Assembly (NCBI RefSeq): GCF_011075055.1
Contig: NC_058152.1
Coordinates: forward strand, 11,213,228-11,277,227
Origin: Mangifera indica
Taxonomy: Eukaryota > Streptophyta > Magnoliopsida > Sapindales > Anacardiaceae
Direction of reading: 5' to 3'
Length of the DNA stretch: 64,000 bases
The translations under genes and the position numbers were made by a program. How positions within the stretch are numbered: the first letter of the stretch is position 1; each line of letters starts with the position of its first letter. Positions 1 through 12,800 of the stretch are shown here, in pieces. The notes under the pieces are model-generated. The model had not been told where the DNA came from. It did no database searches and was given only the letters and a program-made list of their open reading frames with translations.

Positions 1-271
1 GGTAAAGTTCAGTTATGGAAGCTTCATTTACAGATGAAGGCATGTATTTGCTTGAAGATTGAACTGCTTCCAGACCTGATTCCGAAGGACTTTGCCCTGT
101 CCTGCTAAGTATGAGCAATACAGTTGCTATCATAGGTCTGTCGGCTGGATCTTCCTGAACACACAATAATCCGATATGGATGTACTGGGTGACTTCATTT
201 TGATGAAAAGATTTGCCTAGACTTTGATCTGTTAGATCCAACGGTGTCCCGTCCCTCCAAATTCTCCGGGG
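1..271 (-). pseudogene. M-type CRK last-exon remnant (m0)
   Basis: This is the final (seventh) exon of a minus-strand CRK, covering the C-terminal end of the kinase domain. The reading frame is open and contains [17 protein letters not shown], the conserved C-lobe segment, and ends SITELY at the window edge, so the stop codon lies just outside. Relative to m4 it lacks about 18 residues after the LLIL segment. The usual A-W at the exon start is P-R. Intron sequence resembling that of m4 continues to about position 343, after which no exon 6 is found and the PIG-P gene follows. I read it as the tail of a gene whose other six exons were lost. Its P-type partner would lie left of the window. Confidence 0.8.
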
Positions 272-964
272 CTGGAACAAATTACTTAATTCTCAGAACA
301 AACCGATAGACAGACAAATTGAAGTAATCTGAGTTCGTTCGTAGAAATGGCAATTTATCTGACCTGGCCTGCTCAGCCTTTCTCAACAAACAACTCAATC
401 ACTGTTATAACTCTTCTATGTCGAATCAAACATTGCCATTGTTCAGTTTAGTGGACAGTGGAATACAAATATGCTGGTAGTCCAACTTGGTGAGTTTTGC
501 TGTTTTATAATCTCTATATAGGTTTCTTCACACTGAAGATGGAGATTCGCTTTGCAATGTCCTTGGTTTCATATAAAGATGGGGACTCACTGCCTAACGT
601 CCTCTACCGTAACCATGTTCATGTATTTTTTCTGCAGGAGTTGATCAACTTCTTACCTTACTGTTATTTTCAGAGTTTTTCACAAGCATTAGGATGAGGA
701 AAGGGTTTAGTCCAGAATCTTTTTTCAGGAATGATAGTTGTATAAATCGACCCAAGAAAAACTCCTAACTTTCCATTGAAATTTGGTGATTAAGTTCTTC
801 ACTGTCTTTTGTTTTGTTCCTGGTTTCAATTATATGATCATTATGTGCACAAAAGAGTGCTGAAGCTATAAGCTTGTAATTTTTTCCACATTTACTTAAG
901 AAAATTTACTCGGAATCAATTCAATAACGAACGAGATCATAGATTCACAAAACAAAATGGGCAT

Positions 965-2175
965 TTACAGTGGCCATTTTCCATTATTAAACATTAGAGC
1001 ATTGATTTTGTGGATGCCAATCTCAGAGATAGGCTCAATCGGCTGCTCATCTCCCTCTGGTATGGAAACAGAATTTGAAGGTTCTCTGCTGAATTCATCT
1101 GCAGATCAATAGAGCAGAGTATTACACAAAATGTACTATCAGCATTGTGAAAGATGGCTAAAATGTTTCGGAAAAAATGATTATACTTTATATTCATCTC
1201 CATGACTTGAAGTCTATAGAGACAGCTAGATGCTTTGTTAAAATACATTGCCAGAGAAGCAGGTCAGAGGTCACAGCTTACCAAACATTGTATTCAAGGA
1301 AGTTGATGAAGGAGTCAACATGAAATTGAGGCCAATGTAAAAAGATAATGCTAATACTAGAGTCACCATAGCATAAGCTGGCACCGCCAATGCCCAATAC
1401 CTGAAAAACAAAATTGCCAATAGGGTCAACATTATCAGCCATATAACAGTTCAAAGTAAGTCCATAGAGAGATCACACAGCAAGAAATGAGTTAATTTCA
1501 TCTTTCAGTTCATGTATTGGACAGGCTATAGTGTTTATTCATAGATTGTAATGATCGAAGATTTTCATCTCTGTTTATCTCATTCAATATTCAGCTGACC
1601 TGCTAGGGTAGTAAGAAATCCCAATGGTGTGTAACAAGCGTTGAGGAACATATGCCCATACCAAGAAAAGAACTGTTGACAAGAAAAGATCAAAGCGTTA
1701 GAAAGCCATGAAGCCTTGAATAAAACCTCGTCACAATTTATTCATTAAAAGCCTTAATCTAAAGTCACAAGTACTTGTTAATGAAATTTGAAAAGCACTT
1801 AAATTGCTGAGAAAATGAAAACTTGTTATATATGAAATAACAAACGATCTTCTTCAATACATTATATGAAGTAAAATTCTGATCTTTTCAAGATTATTAG
1901 TGTTTGAGAGCTTTCCTTAACATGCTTTCTTTTGGCACAATAAAAAATAACTTATGATTTATAACTAAATGCAACAATTAACAGAAAGAACTACAAACAC
2001 CTGTAGTGACAACTGTGGTGATGGATCCAACAAAGCCATAAACTTCAGAAGTCTTGGGACTGAACCCGGAATAAGCCTTGCCATCATGATCTAAAAAAGA
2101 TACAGTTGCTCTCCTTCTCTTCGTAAAACTTAATATTCTTCTTGGACTATTAACCGAATGTTGATCTTCCATCAC
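965..2175 (-). CDS. PIGP: PIG-P, GPI-GlcNAc transferase subunit P (intact copy)
   Basis: Predicted subunit P of the ER enzyme that moves GlcNAc from UDP-GlcNAc to phosphatidylinositol, the first step of GPI-anchor synthesis. There are four exons: 2001-2175, 1600-1672, 1282-1400 and 965-1098, all joined in frame with GT-AG borders, giving 166 aa if the first of two adjacent Met codons is used. The PIG-P domain is clear: SEVYGFVGSITTVVTTG starts the first membrane span, FLVWAYVPQRLLH follows, then YYPSRYWALAVPAYAMV and a second hydrophobic helix up to GLNFML. The C-terminus has DEFSREP and the conserved ISEIGIHKINALMF. An upstream stretch at about 2940-3050, conserved before both PIG-P copies, may be a noncoding 5' UTR exon. 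I recognise the family from memory of its conserved motifs; the start could be the second Met. Confidence 0.88.
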
Positions 2176-3169
2176 CTTCCTCTTAAAACTTTAACTTCTA
2201 CTCCTGAAACCAATAACCCTAACACAGCTCCAGCAACCAATTTTTTTTAAAACTTGATGATAATCCAATTCTCAGAAAAAAAAATTCATGAAAAGAAACA
2301 AAATTAGCTGCGAAATGAAAGATGATTTTTAAATTTTATGAGATTAAAAAACCCAAAAAAATTAAAAAAAAAAAAACCATAAATGACCATGATCTAATTA
2401 TCCAAAATTTTAGAAGGATCTGTTGCATTGTTATTACGTTTACTACTAATCACTAAATCTTCAGCTAATAATCAAGAGCTTAATAACAATATTTGAGCTC
2501 TAATATTATTTTATTATCATTTTTAATGACAACAGAGTTTGAGAAATGCTCTTAAACTTCAATAATGGAAAAAGCCAAAGACCATAGCAAATTTATTTCA
2601 TTACAAACACCAAATCTTAAACAACAATGAACACAAAAACTAAGCTGAACCCAGATAAAAATGTGGGGAATTTCAATACAGGACCTCTTACTTTAATACT
2701 TTTCAGTAAAGTTACCTAAAAGTTGAGCTAGAAATTGCCAAAATTGTTACAAATGAAAAAAAAAAGATGTATCAATGAAAACCCACAAGAAAGACAACTA
2801 TGGAGGATCATACAAACCTGTTTAGGTTAAAAATGGGTTTGTTCAACAGTCAGAATCATCACAAAAGATTGCATGATATGTGAAAAAATAAAAAATAAAA
2901 CAAATTAACGGTCTAGATCTGAAGAACAATAAAGGTTTTACTTTTACGCTGCATTTTGAACGAAGAACGAATTGAGAGTATCCCGAAGGACGAAGAGGAG
3001 AGCTCCTTGTCGGGTCCCAGATTCATAATCCTGGAGATTAATATTTGTGGGGTAATTATTGTCAGTGAAGATAAAAAATCAGAATTTCTAAAACCCCCAC
3101 CTAATTATAAATTTTTCATCCTGCACCCTCACTCCCCACGCCCTAATGCCGATAATGCTATGCTGTAAA

Positions 3170-4285
3170 ACTACTTCTTCAATGAACTTGGAAAAGGCAC
3201 CCAAAGATGTGATTAGTTACAGGAATAACCACTGGACATGTGTGTAGGTGTTCCTCACTCAATCGAAGCAATTTGTCCGTATCTCACCCTTGTAATGGGA
3301 AGAAGTGACTTCTTATCATGGCATGACACAATTGTTATCTTATCTTCTTTGCAAACAGTAAGAGTGTAATAATTTATTTTCATTGCGCACACACACATAT
3401 ATATAAAATTTTAACACAAAATCACTTTTAAAGAGGTTCACTATTTTCTTTAATCGATTCTCTAAACTTAAACCTTTTTTATGACACATTTTTTATAAAA
3501 CTGTGTTCGTGATCTATTAATATATTTTCTCAAAATTGTTAATAATATAATTATAGATATAGACTCTTAAGTAAAAAGTTAAATCATGTTAAAAATTTTC
3601 CTATATTTAATCTAACTTACTGCATTACAATTGTGACGTTTTGTACTATTGTTTTGTCCTTGAAATATCCTATTCAAAAATACGCACATGGACTTCACTT
3701 TTAATAAGTGAACTTTTGGGTTATCCTGCCTATGGAGGGAAACCCAACCCAACACATACTGTAACCATTAGCTGATGTTACAAAATTCTATAAAAGTAAT
3801 GCGTACAAGAGAGTAATTAACTAAAAGACATGCTAGTGTCTCTATGTATATGATTGACTAAGTTCCATATATATATATATATATAGAGTCATAAAAGGAA
3901 AAAAATAATATGAAAATTTTTAATTGAAATATAATTTTAAAGATTTATTCATATTTTAATCAAAATAAAAGTAAATGTTTACAATAACATAATTATTATG
4001 ATTGGAAAAGAATAGATAACTTTTGTTTGTTGACACAAATACAAATAAGAAAAATCTCTTGTAGATACTAAATGGATTTATTGTTAAACGAAGGTCTTCT
4101 CATTATTATAAGGTAGGATATATGACGGATAAGGGATATACTTGATCATTGGTCTTGCAGCTAGTCGTCGATCTAATTTGCTCGAAGAAATTCTCTTAAA
4201 ATGATGTTTATTAGGAAGATGCCCTATAAAATGATATCCTTTGCGGAGAATTCAATTGAATTGGCTGGTCCGGGTTTTTTAAAAC
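3170..4285. other. AT-rich intergenic stretch, no gene seen
   Basis: No coding region could be supported. The stretch is AT-rich with short (CA)n/(TA)n tracts near 3390-3410 and 3870-3885. It separates the putative promoter side of PIG-P from the upstream region of p1. Confidence 0.5.
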
Positions 4286-4622
4286 ATGACATCAGTGTTT
4301 ATAGATGAAGGTTACCTACTGAACATTTTCCTTTTTTATATGGAGAATTCTCCTGTTAGTGGGTTGGTTTCAATAAAATATATACTAAAGATTGTCCTCA
4401 GCATTTTCGTTATCATCATCAAAATCTCTTTGTTGCTTGATTATAAAAATTCATTACTTTTGGACTATTAGTTTGAAGCAGGTTCCACAAGGTTCAACAA
4501 AGCCAAAAAAAAAAAAAAAAATAGATAAACAATGAACCAGAGTACATAGCTTGACAATAATGCTTTTCACTTGCAAATGAGTTGCTGTTCAGTCAATATA
4601 TAAATTGTATGTTATGGTTCAT
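4286..4622 (+). other. Paralogous upstream segment of p1
   Basis: This stretch aligns by eye with the upstream region of p2 (about 25010-25360). Shared runs include the TTTGAAGCA...GGTTCAACAAAG segment and the GTTCAGTCAATAT segment. The similarity stops abruptly after TATGGTTCAT, where different DNA begins (TGTAACACCC). It marks where the original P-type promoter of p1 was interrupted. Confidence 0.55.
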
Positions 4623-5417
4623 TGTAACACCCTATTTAGGGGAAAAACCCCTAGCGGTAATTATCTTCTTTTTTTTTCTTTTTAATAAAGAAATGATAAT
4701 AATAACCTTAAATACAATTTGATGCGTATGAAGAATCATAACGAAATATTTATTGAAAATCAATGAGTGTGCCAAAATATCTCAAAATAAATTAAGTAAT
4801 TATAGATAAACTGATAATTTTGGAATGCATAAATTCCATAAAGTAAATGATTATAATAATGAACAAAACAAAAATAAAAATAATTGTACCCAAAAACATA
4901 GCTTAACGTGTTGATCCACTCCCCTCCTCGTTTGCCATATTATTTTTCCTACTTGCAATACCCCAAAATAAATATATGAGTTGTAAAACTTAGTAGACCT
5001 TTATAATAAATTTGATATTTTTTATGAATATTTTCGATGGAGTCTCACTGTCACATGCGTCTCTGACACACCCGATTGGACACCCGTCTCAAGTGCCTCT
5101 TACGCCATTGTATTGGACGGGTATCCATTTTAGATACATTGTATGTCTATTTTCATCAAATCCGAACACTCGTCTTAGGTATCACTCACGTTATCATCAT
5201 ATATCGAGTTAATTCCACTTTCTCTTTATTTGGAATCGAGACATCTCATCAATCGGTTCAAACATACTCAAGACCAAGATATCACATCAATCGGCTTGTA
5301 ACAAAACTTATGACTACAAGAGATTTTAATTTGGTAGGGAGGAACGTAACTCATATATGGTGTTGCCACCCAAATCTAATTATTATATAAAAAAAAATGC
5401 ATTTCCTTTCCAAAGAT
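4623..5417. other. Inserted sequence of unknown origin upstream of p1
   Basis: This sequence replaces the promoter, start codon and signal-peptide part that p2 has in the equivalent place. It begins TGTAACACCC, like many plant Ty3 LTR ends, but I find no matching end, second LTR or target duplication. Two overlapping short reading frames at 5012-5390 show no recognisable protein similarity. Confidence 0.35.
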
Positions 5418-5667
5418 TAAGGTTGGATTCGAATTGAGTTTGTTCGAGTTCGAGCTCGAATGAGTCTGAAATGAGCTAAGCTCAAACGACCTCAAGCTTT
5501 GGATTGTTTAGCTCGTCAAGCTCACAAGCTAAAAATTTTAATACAAAACAATGTCGTTTTGACCAATAAGTATTAAAACAACTTCATTTTAATAACGAGC
5601 TAATTAAAAGCTCAATTCAAGCTCAAACTCGATTCTTTTGAAACGAGTCAAGTTCGAGCTCAGTTTC
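5418..5667. mobile_element. Partial hAT-type short element
   Basis: It starts with TAAGGTTGGATTCGA, matching the terminal repeat of the complete element at 59839-60162 (TAGGGTTGGATTCGA). It has the same interior, rich in GAGCTCGA/TCAAGCTC motifs and an AATACAAAAC-like segment. The right terminus is missing: the element breaks off directly against the truncated p1 ectodomain exon. Confidence 0.5.
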
Positions 5668-7145
5668 ATGCAAATATAGGTGAAGAGCCTATATTGCAGA
5701 GGGGATTTTTTCATCTCTTGCTTCTAATGTCACTCTCCATGAAGGGTTTTTTTACACTGCAAGTATAGGTGAAGAGCCTGAAAAAGTTTATGCTCTTGCA
5801 AATTGCAGAGGGGATTCTTCTGCAGAAGAGTGTGCTAGTTGTGTAAGTGACGCAGCCAAAGATATTATGAAGACATGTTTGAACCAGAAAGAAGCAGTGG
5901 CATGGGGAGGCAGTCCTCAGTGCATTGTGCGCTATTCAAACAGGTTATTTTTTGGAAAAATGGCAAAGGATCCTATGGCTGGAGGAAGTTATGAGAGTAA
6001 TATGAGCTTGAACATGACACAGTTTGATCAGACTTGGAAGAGTCTGATGAATCGGTTGTTGAGAGAAGCTGCAGCTGGGTCTAATAATTCTACAAGAAAG
6101 TTTGCAGTTGGGGAGGAAAATGTAACAGAGTTTGTGAAGATTTATGGACTCATGCAGTGTACTCCTGATATATCAGAGACTCATTGTGAGGATTGTCTTG
6201 GTCCATCTGTGGGATTTTATGAAAGTCACTACCATGGGAAGCCTGGTTGCCTTATTATGAGACCTAGTTGCATGTATATCTGGGATTTGGACCCTTTCTA
6301 CAATGCCAGTCTTGTTTCCATATCACCATCTCTGCCTTCTCCATTAGATATCCCAAAAGGTATGTTCCAAGTTCCTCTCCTGATATGAACTTTACAAAAG
6401 GATTGTCTTCTCCTTTCTTCAACAGTTTCTGATTTCTAGTGAATCTCTCAATAAGACTGGAACTCAGATAAGTTCTAATGGATCTTGTAGAATTCTCAAA
6501 AATTAGTTTGATTTCTAGAAGGGAATGCTTATTCATCTGCCATTCTCTTTCCATAAATAGCTTAGGACATTGAGAAATATCCAAAACGACATTTAGAGAA
6601 TCAGAAAAATTCTATCTCTTCTTGTTCCATTTGAAAGAATGAATTGTAACATTTTGTTCAATAGCACGGTTCATTGTCAATATATTATTCACTTTGGACT
6701 TATAGTTTGGGTTTTACAACTCGAACCCTTTTGACAGTCAAGGGATGCATGTGCATACCCAATAGGACCAAAGTGAAAAATGTGTCTTGATAGTTTGGGA
6801 TGCATGGACATACTCAATGGTTTTGATATCATTTGTAACATCTCACTGTCAATGACATATAGTTTGTCAAATTATTGCTTTTAGACTTCACAATCTAAAA
6901 CATGCGTTAACAATTTAGGAACTCATATTTAACATCTTCTCTTATCATCCTCTTGAGATTTCTGTACATACCCAACATCTCTTCATATTTTATCAGTATA
7001 GAATTTAGGTAATAAATGTTACAGGGTACTAAAGAATCAATCTTTCATTCAGCTGTTGAATCTCTTTTTGATTGATCAATGTGCAATATTCTGAATCCTT
7101 ATATTTTATTCATGTGTGGTAGAGATGTGTTTCCCTATAATGACC

Positions 7146-7150
7146 ATGTA
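7146..7150. repeat. Target-site duplication, left (ATGTA)
   Basis: The five bases ATGTA lie directly before the left LTR and again directly after the right LTR (17226-17230), the 5-bp duplication expected for LTR-retrotransposon integration. In p2 the equivalent intron reads straight through at this point, which shows the empty site. Confidence 0.9.
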
Positions 7151-9810
7151 TGTAACACCCCAAAACTAAAATAAAACATATGATTTCAAAAGACTTCATA
7201 AATCCCTTAAATAAAGTCAAATCTTGAATACAAAGTTTTTCAACCACAAAAAGCATGAAAAACAAAAATCTTTCAAACAAAACATACAATCAAATAGTTA
7301 CTAAACTAATTTATTATTATTTTTTTCTCTTAGCCAATCTTCCCAGCTAACTTCTTTTATTCTTTATTCCCCAAAGCTAAACAGAAACTCACACTTTATG
7401 ACATCTTTAATCTGCAAAAATGTTAATGACGAGGGGTAAGCCGTCAACTCAGTAAGCAGAAGCTAAACGTTATATATGCATACTTAAACATTTAATTTAA
7501 ACATTAATAAAGAAAATCAAATAAAAGAAGGTCAAACAGAAAACCAAGTGCTTACACATATAAAACCACAAATAAATAAATAAATAAATAAATTATTTCA
7601 GAACCTTTCAAACTATCAAACTTAAGTCAAAATTTATTTTAAACTCTTGTCACGTAGTGTCACCTGTACTCCCGGTGACCCGACCAAAATTTCAGAATCA
7701 AATGTCACCTGTAATCCCGGTGACCCGGCCAGAATTTCAGAAATGTGCACAACAGAACAAATAATCCAGCTGGACCAAACTTATAGTTTCAGAGTTCAGA
7801 GCAGATATTCAGAGACTACGGACAATGAGTCAAAACCGTATATATATAAACAAAATTTCAAATCATAAATGTACCATAAATAATTTTATTGAATCAATGT
7901 CTGAGTAATTAAAATTTAAGTGGAACAAAAAGTATACGAAAATATTTTATAACTTGCAAAAGTCATTTGATACAAACAGAATGAAATATCATTTATATAA
8001 CTTACAACCCATGTATGCGAACAAAACAATTATATATATAAATCAAAGAAACATATATATATATATTATATAAACAAAGCATTTGTAGAAATTCTTTGGG
8101 TTTGATAGAAGACGTTTATAAAAATATTATATAGCTTGCGAAAACCAAATTTTTCAGATTTAAGTATCATTTCCAAACATATAACATTTTTATGCATACA
8201 AAAAGAATAGTTTCTACTTACCTTGACTACCAGCAAAAGTCTACACAAACCCTTATACGATCCAAGCTATCACGTACAACCTATTCGGATCCTAGCCAAA
8301 ACCAATGAATTCAAATTGTAATAATACTCTTAGTAATATCCTTAAATCCCACTGAAAATCCTCAATTCCAAAACTAATTTTACAAATTCTAAGAGTGTCT
8401 AAGGTGAATAATCCTAGACTTAACTAACACATATTTATACTGTATAACCTTCGTTCTATGAATTTTATAAATTTTTACACAAATTAAAACGTTACAAAAC
8501 TTTGCAAAGACAAAGAAGACATATAGATGGTTTACCCAAAAATTATTCAGCTAAAAAAAATAAATATAAACTTCTAAAAAAAATTACTTCCGTCCACAGC
8601 TCCTAATCACAACAACAGTTTTCAAGTTTGACAGTTCATGCTTCCAGCAATTTTATAAAATTCTGTATAACTCGAAAATTCACGAAATTTTGCAAATATA
8701 AACTTAACATATTGACGTTTTTATCAAAAAAATATGAACCCAAAATATTTTAAAAGTCATGCAAAACGAAATTTTTATCACAAACCATTAACACTATCAA
8801 AAATATTCCAGATTGAACATATACACTTATAATAATTTTAGTAGATAACATAAAATTTACAAAATTTTGAAAACTTCCAGAATTAAACTATATATGCTAA
8901 TTTACTTATAAAAAAATTATTCAAGTCAAAATCAATTCAAAAAGAAACTGAAAATTATATTTCTTTACTAGTCACAAATTCTGTCAAATAAATTTCAGGT
9001 TTAACACTCAATACTTTAACAATTTTAATAAATTGTATTAAATAGATAAAATTATGAAAATTTTCAGAACATAACTAGACATATTGATTTATGTTAAAAA
9101 AATATTTAAATTGAAAACGATGAAAAAAATATATATAAAAATAAATAAATCTTTTACCAAATTAAGATATCAACAAATTGCTAAAAAATTGTATTATTAT
9201 TATTTTTTTCTTTCTTTTCATAAAACGAAATTAATATATAAAATAAAAATAGAATTAAAGGTACATAATTTTCTTTTGTTTTTAGTAAATTTACAAACTA
9301 ATATAAAACTATCATGAAAGAAGCAATTTACAATGCAAAATTGAGTCGAATCCTAAAAGAAACCCTAATCTTCAAATCATAAAACACCTATATATCAAAA
9401 TAATAAAATATTGAGACATACCTTAATGAAATAAAACAACACTATTTCCTTGCTTTAGTCTCCTACTCACAATTCTTCTCTTCCTAAAATCATTACTCCA
9501 AACTTTGCTCTTTGTTTTGAAAATAAGAAAATCCTCTCTCTCCCTTTATTAATAATGATTTTATTTTTCTTTAAAGAAAAATAAGTTTTGAAATAAATCC
9601 ACATTTATCACCAATAAAATATCTCATCTCTTAATGGAAAGATTTAACTATTATCTAGATTTTACCTAATAAAATATTTTTAAAAAATTAAACTCACCTT
9701 ATCCCCTAAAATTTAAATTTTATCCTATTTAAAATAATAATAATAATAATAATAATTATGATAATAATAATAATACTAATGATAATAATAATTAAAAGGT
9801 GAATATTACA
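7151..9810 (-). repeat. Left LTR (3' LTR of the minus-strand element)
   Basis: It matches the right LTR at a fixed offset of 7415 bp. Differences seen are A7683 versus G15098 and T9735 versus A17150, the latter next to an (AAT)n tract. Near 7655-7740 it holds a tandem pair of about 42-bp units, each containing CCCGGTGACC and AATTTCAGAA. Small reading frames inside are not genes. Confidence 0.93.
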
Positions 9811-9822
9811 ATTCTCCCCCCT
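9811..9822 (-). other. Polypurine tract
   Basis: Read on the minus strand it is AGGGGGGAGAAT, immediately upstream of the 3' LTR start TGTAATATTC. This is the expected position of the second-strand primer. Confidence 0.8.
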
Positions 9823-9845
9823 AAAAAAAAATTTCGTCCTCGAAA

Positions 9846-12800
9846 TTAGTACATACCTAAAGCTTCAAAAAGTTGAGGATACTTCTCCTTTATTTCAGCC
9901 TCTTGCTCCCACGTGGCCTCTTCTAACGAGTGATTTCTCCAACGCACCTTTACCAATGGAATAACTCTATTCCTTAGAAATTGCTCTTTTCTATCAATGA
10001 CTTCTAAGGCTTGCTCTTCATATGACAAATCTTCAGAGATTTGGATTGGCTGATAGTCTAAAACATGGGATGGGTCCGCCAAATATTTCCTTAATGCCGA
10101 AACATGAAATACATTGTGAAGCCTTGAGAGACTTGGTGGTAAGGCCACACGGTATGCAACTGCACCAATCCTCTCTAAAATTTCGAATGGCCCTATAAAC
10201 CTAGGGCTTAGCTTCCCTCTCTTTCCAAACCGAAAAACTCCTTTCCAAGGTGACACCTTCAGAAAAACAAAATCTCCAACCTCAAATTCCAACTCTCGTC
10301 TACGATGATCAGCATAACTCTTTTGTCTACTTTGAGCTGTGTGAAGCCTTTCTCTAATCAACTTAATTTTATCAGATGTAATCTGAACGAGCTCTGGTCC
10401 TAGCAACTTCCTTTCTCCAACTTCTTCCCAACAAATAGGTGATCTACACTTCCGACCATACAATGCTTCATAAGGAGCCATACCAATACTAGAGTGGAAA
10501 CTGTTATTATAAGCAAACTCTATTAGGGGTAAATGGTCTTCCCAAGAACCACCCAAGTCTAGCATACATGCTCTCAACATATCTTCAAGGGTTTGGATAG
10601 TCCTTTCAGATTGACCATCAGTTTGAGGATGGAAAGCAGTGCTAAAACTAAGTTTTGTCCCAAGATTTTGGTGCAAACTTACCCAAAATTTAGAGGTGAA
10701 ACGTGCATCTCTATCCGACACAATAGATTGAGGAACTCCATGCAATCTCACAACCTCTCGAATAAATAAGTCAGGCAACTGAAACATATTATAGGTGATT
10801 TTCACTGCCAAGAAATGTGCTGATTTAGTCAAACGATCAACCACCACCCATATAGAATCAAATCCCCTTTTTGAACGAGGCAAACCACTCACAAAATCCA
10901 TAGTAATATGGTCCCATTTCCATTCAGGAATAGGCAAAGGCTGTAGAGGTCCCCCAGGTCTTTGATGTTCAATCTTTACTTGTTGGCATACCAAACATTT
11001 AGAGACATAATCAGCAATATCATTCTTCATGTTTCTCCACCAAAAGTTATTTCTCAAATCACGATACATTTTAGTACCCCCTGGATGAACGCTATAAGCA
11101 GATTCATGAGCTTCACTCAAAATTTCCTTTTTCAAATTATTATTATTAGGAACACAAATTCGTTTCCCAAACCTTAAAATATCATCGTCAGACAATCCAA
11201 ATTCCAACTTATTTCCTTTTTTTACTTCATTTACAATTTCCAATAATAATGGATCCTCCTTCTGAGCCATTTTAATTCTTTCAATTAACATTGGTTGAAC
11301 CTTTATGTTTGCCAGAAAACCACTATGGCCAGGTAATACCACCATGACTTCATATTTCCTCAAATCATCCAATATATGTTTCTGAGTACAAATTAAATTT
11401 GCTATACCCCCAAATGATTTTCTACTAAGAGCATCAGCTACCACATTAGCCTTCCCTGGATGATAATGAATACGACAATCATAATCCTTCACAAGTTCTA
11501 ACCATCTCCTTTGCCTCAAATTTAACTCTTTTTGGGTAAATAAATACTTCAAGCTTTTATGATCAGTGAAAATCTCACAAGTTTCCCCATAGAGGTAATG
11601 CCTCCAGATCTTTAAAGCAAAAACCACAGCTGCCAACTCCAGATCATGAGTAGGATAATTTCGTTCATAATTTTTCAGTTGCCTAGAAGCATAAGCCACC
11701 ACCTTACCATGTTGCATCAACACACATCCCAAACCTTTCTTAGATGCATCACTATAAATGATAAAACCACCACCACTTGAAGGAACCGTTAGCACCGGTG
11801 CAGAAACCAATCTTTGCTTTAACTCTTGAAAACTCTTCTCACACTCCTCATCCCAATGAAATTTGACATCTTTTCTTGTCAGCTGAGTCAAAGGTGATGC
11901 AAGACTAGAAAATCCTTCCACAAATCGCCTATAATAACCAGCTAACCCCAAAAAACTTCTAACTTCTGTAACATTAGCAGGTCGTTGCCAATTCACCACA
12001 GCTTCAATCTTAGAAGGGTCAACACTAATTCCATCCTTAGTTACCACATGTCCCAAAAACACCACCTTGTCTATCCAGAACTCACACTTTTTAAATTTTG
12101 CATAAAGCTTTTTCTCTCGAAGGGTTTGTAAAACAATCCTTAAATGTTCTTCATGTTCCTCCTCACTCTTAGAGAAAACCAATATATCATCTATAAACAC
12201 AATAACAAATTGATCCAAATAATTTTGAAATACTCTATTCATCAAGTCCATAAAAGCTGCTGGAGCATTAGTTAACCCGAAAGGCATGACTAAAAATTCA
12301 TAATGCCCATAACGAGTACGGAAAGCTGTCTTTGGCACATCATCAGGCTTAATCTTCAATTGATGGTACCCTGATCGTAAGTCAATCTTTGAAAACACTG
12401 CTGCACCTTGCAATTGATCAAATAGGTCGTCAATCCTAGGAAGAGGATACTTATTTTTAATGGTGACCAAGTTCAGCTGACGATAGTCAATGCATAATCT
12501 CATAGACCCATCTTTTTTCTTCACAAATAATACAGGAGCACCCCAAGGTGAAACACTAGGACGGATGAGTCTTTTATCCAATAACTCTTGCAATTGAACC
12601 TTCAACTCTTTTAACTCTAAAGGTGCCATCCTATATGGAGCCTTAGAAATTGGAGCAGTCCCAGGTAACAAATCAATTGCAAATTCAATCTCTCTATCAG
12701 GAGGTAAGCCTGGTAAGTCTTCTGGAAATACATCTGAAAAATCTCTAACTATCAGAATATCCTCAAGTCTCGCCTCTTTATCCTTATCAACTGTAACACA

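Noticed and set aside
4623..4700. Possible solo Ty3 LTR starting TGTAACACCC
   Set aside because: No matching TTACA end or target duplication was found, so the start alone is not enough.
7647..9317. Short reading frames in the left LTR, repeated exactly in the right LTR
   Set aside because: They are frames in noncoding LTR sequence; identity between the two LTRs reflects recent insertion, not conservation of a protein.
10962..11177. Plus-strand frame inside the chromovirus
   Set aside because: It is the antisense shadow of the gag-pol frame.
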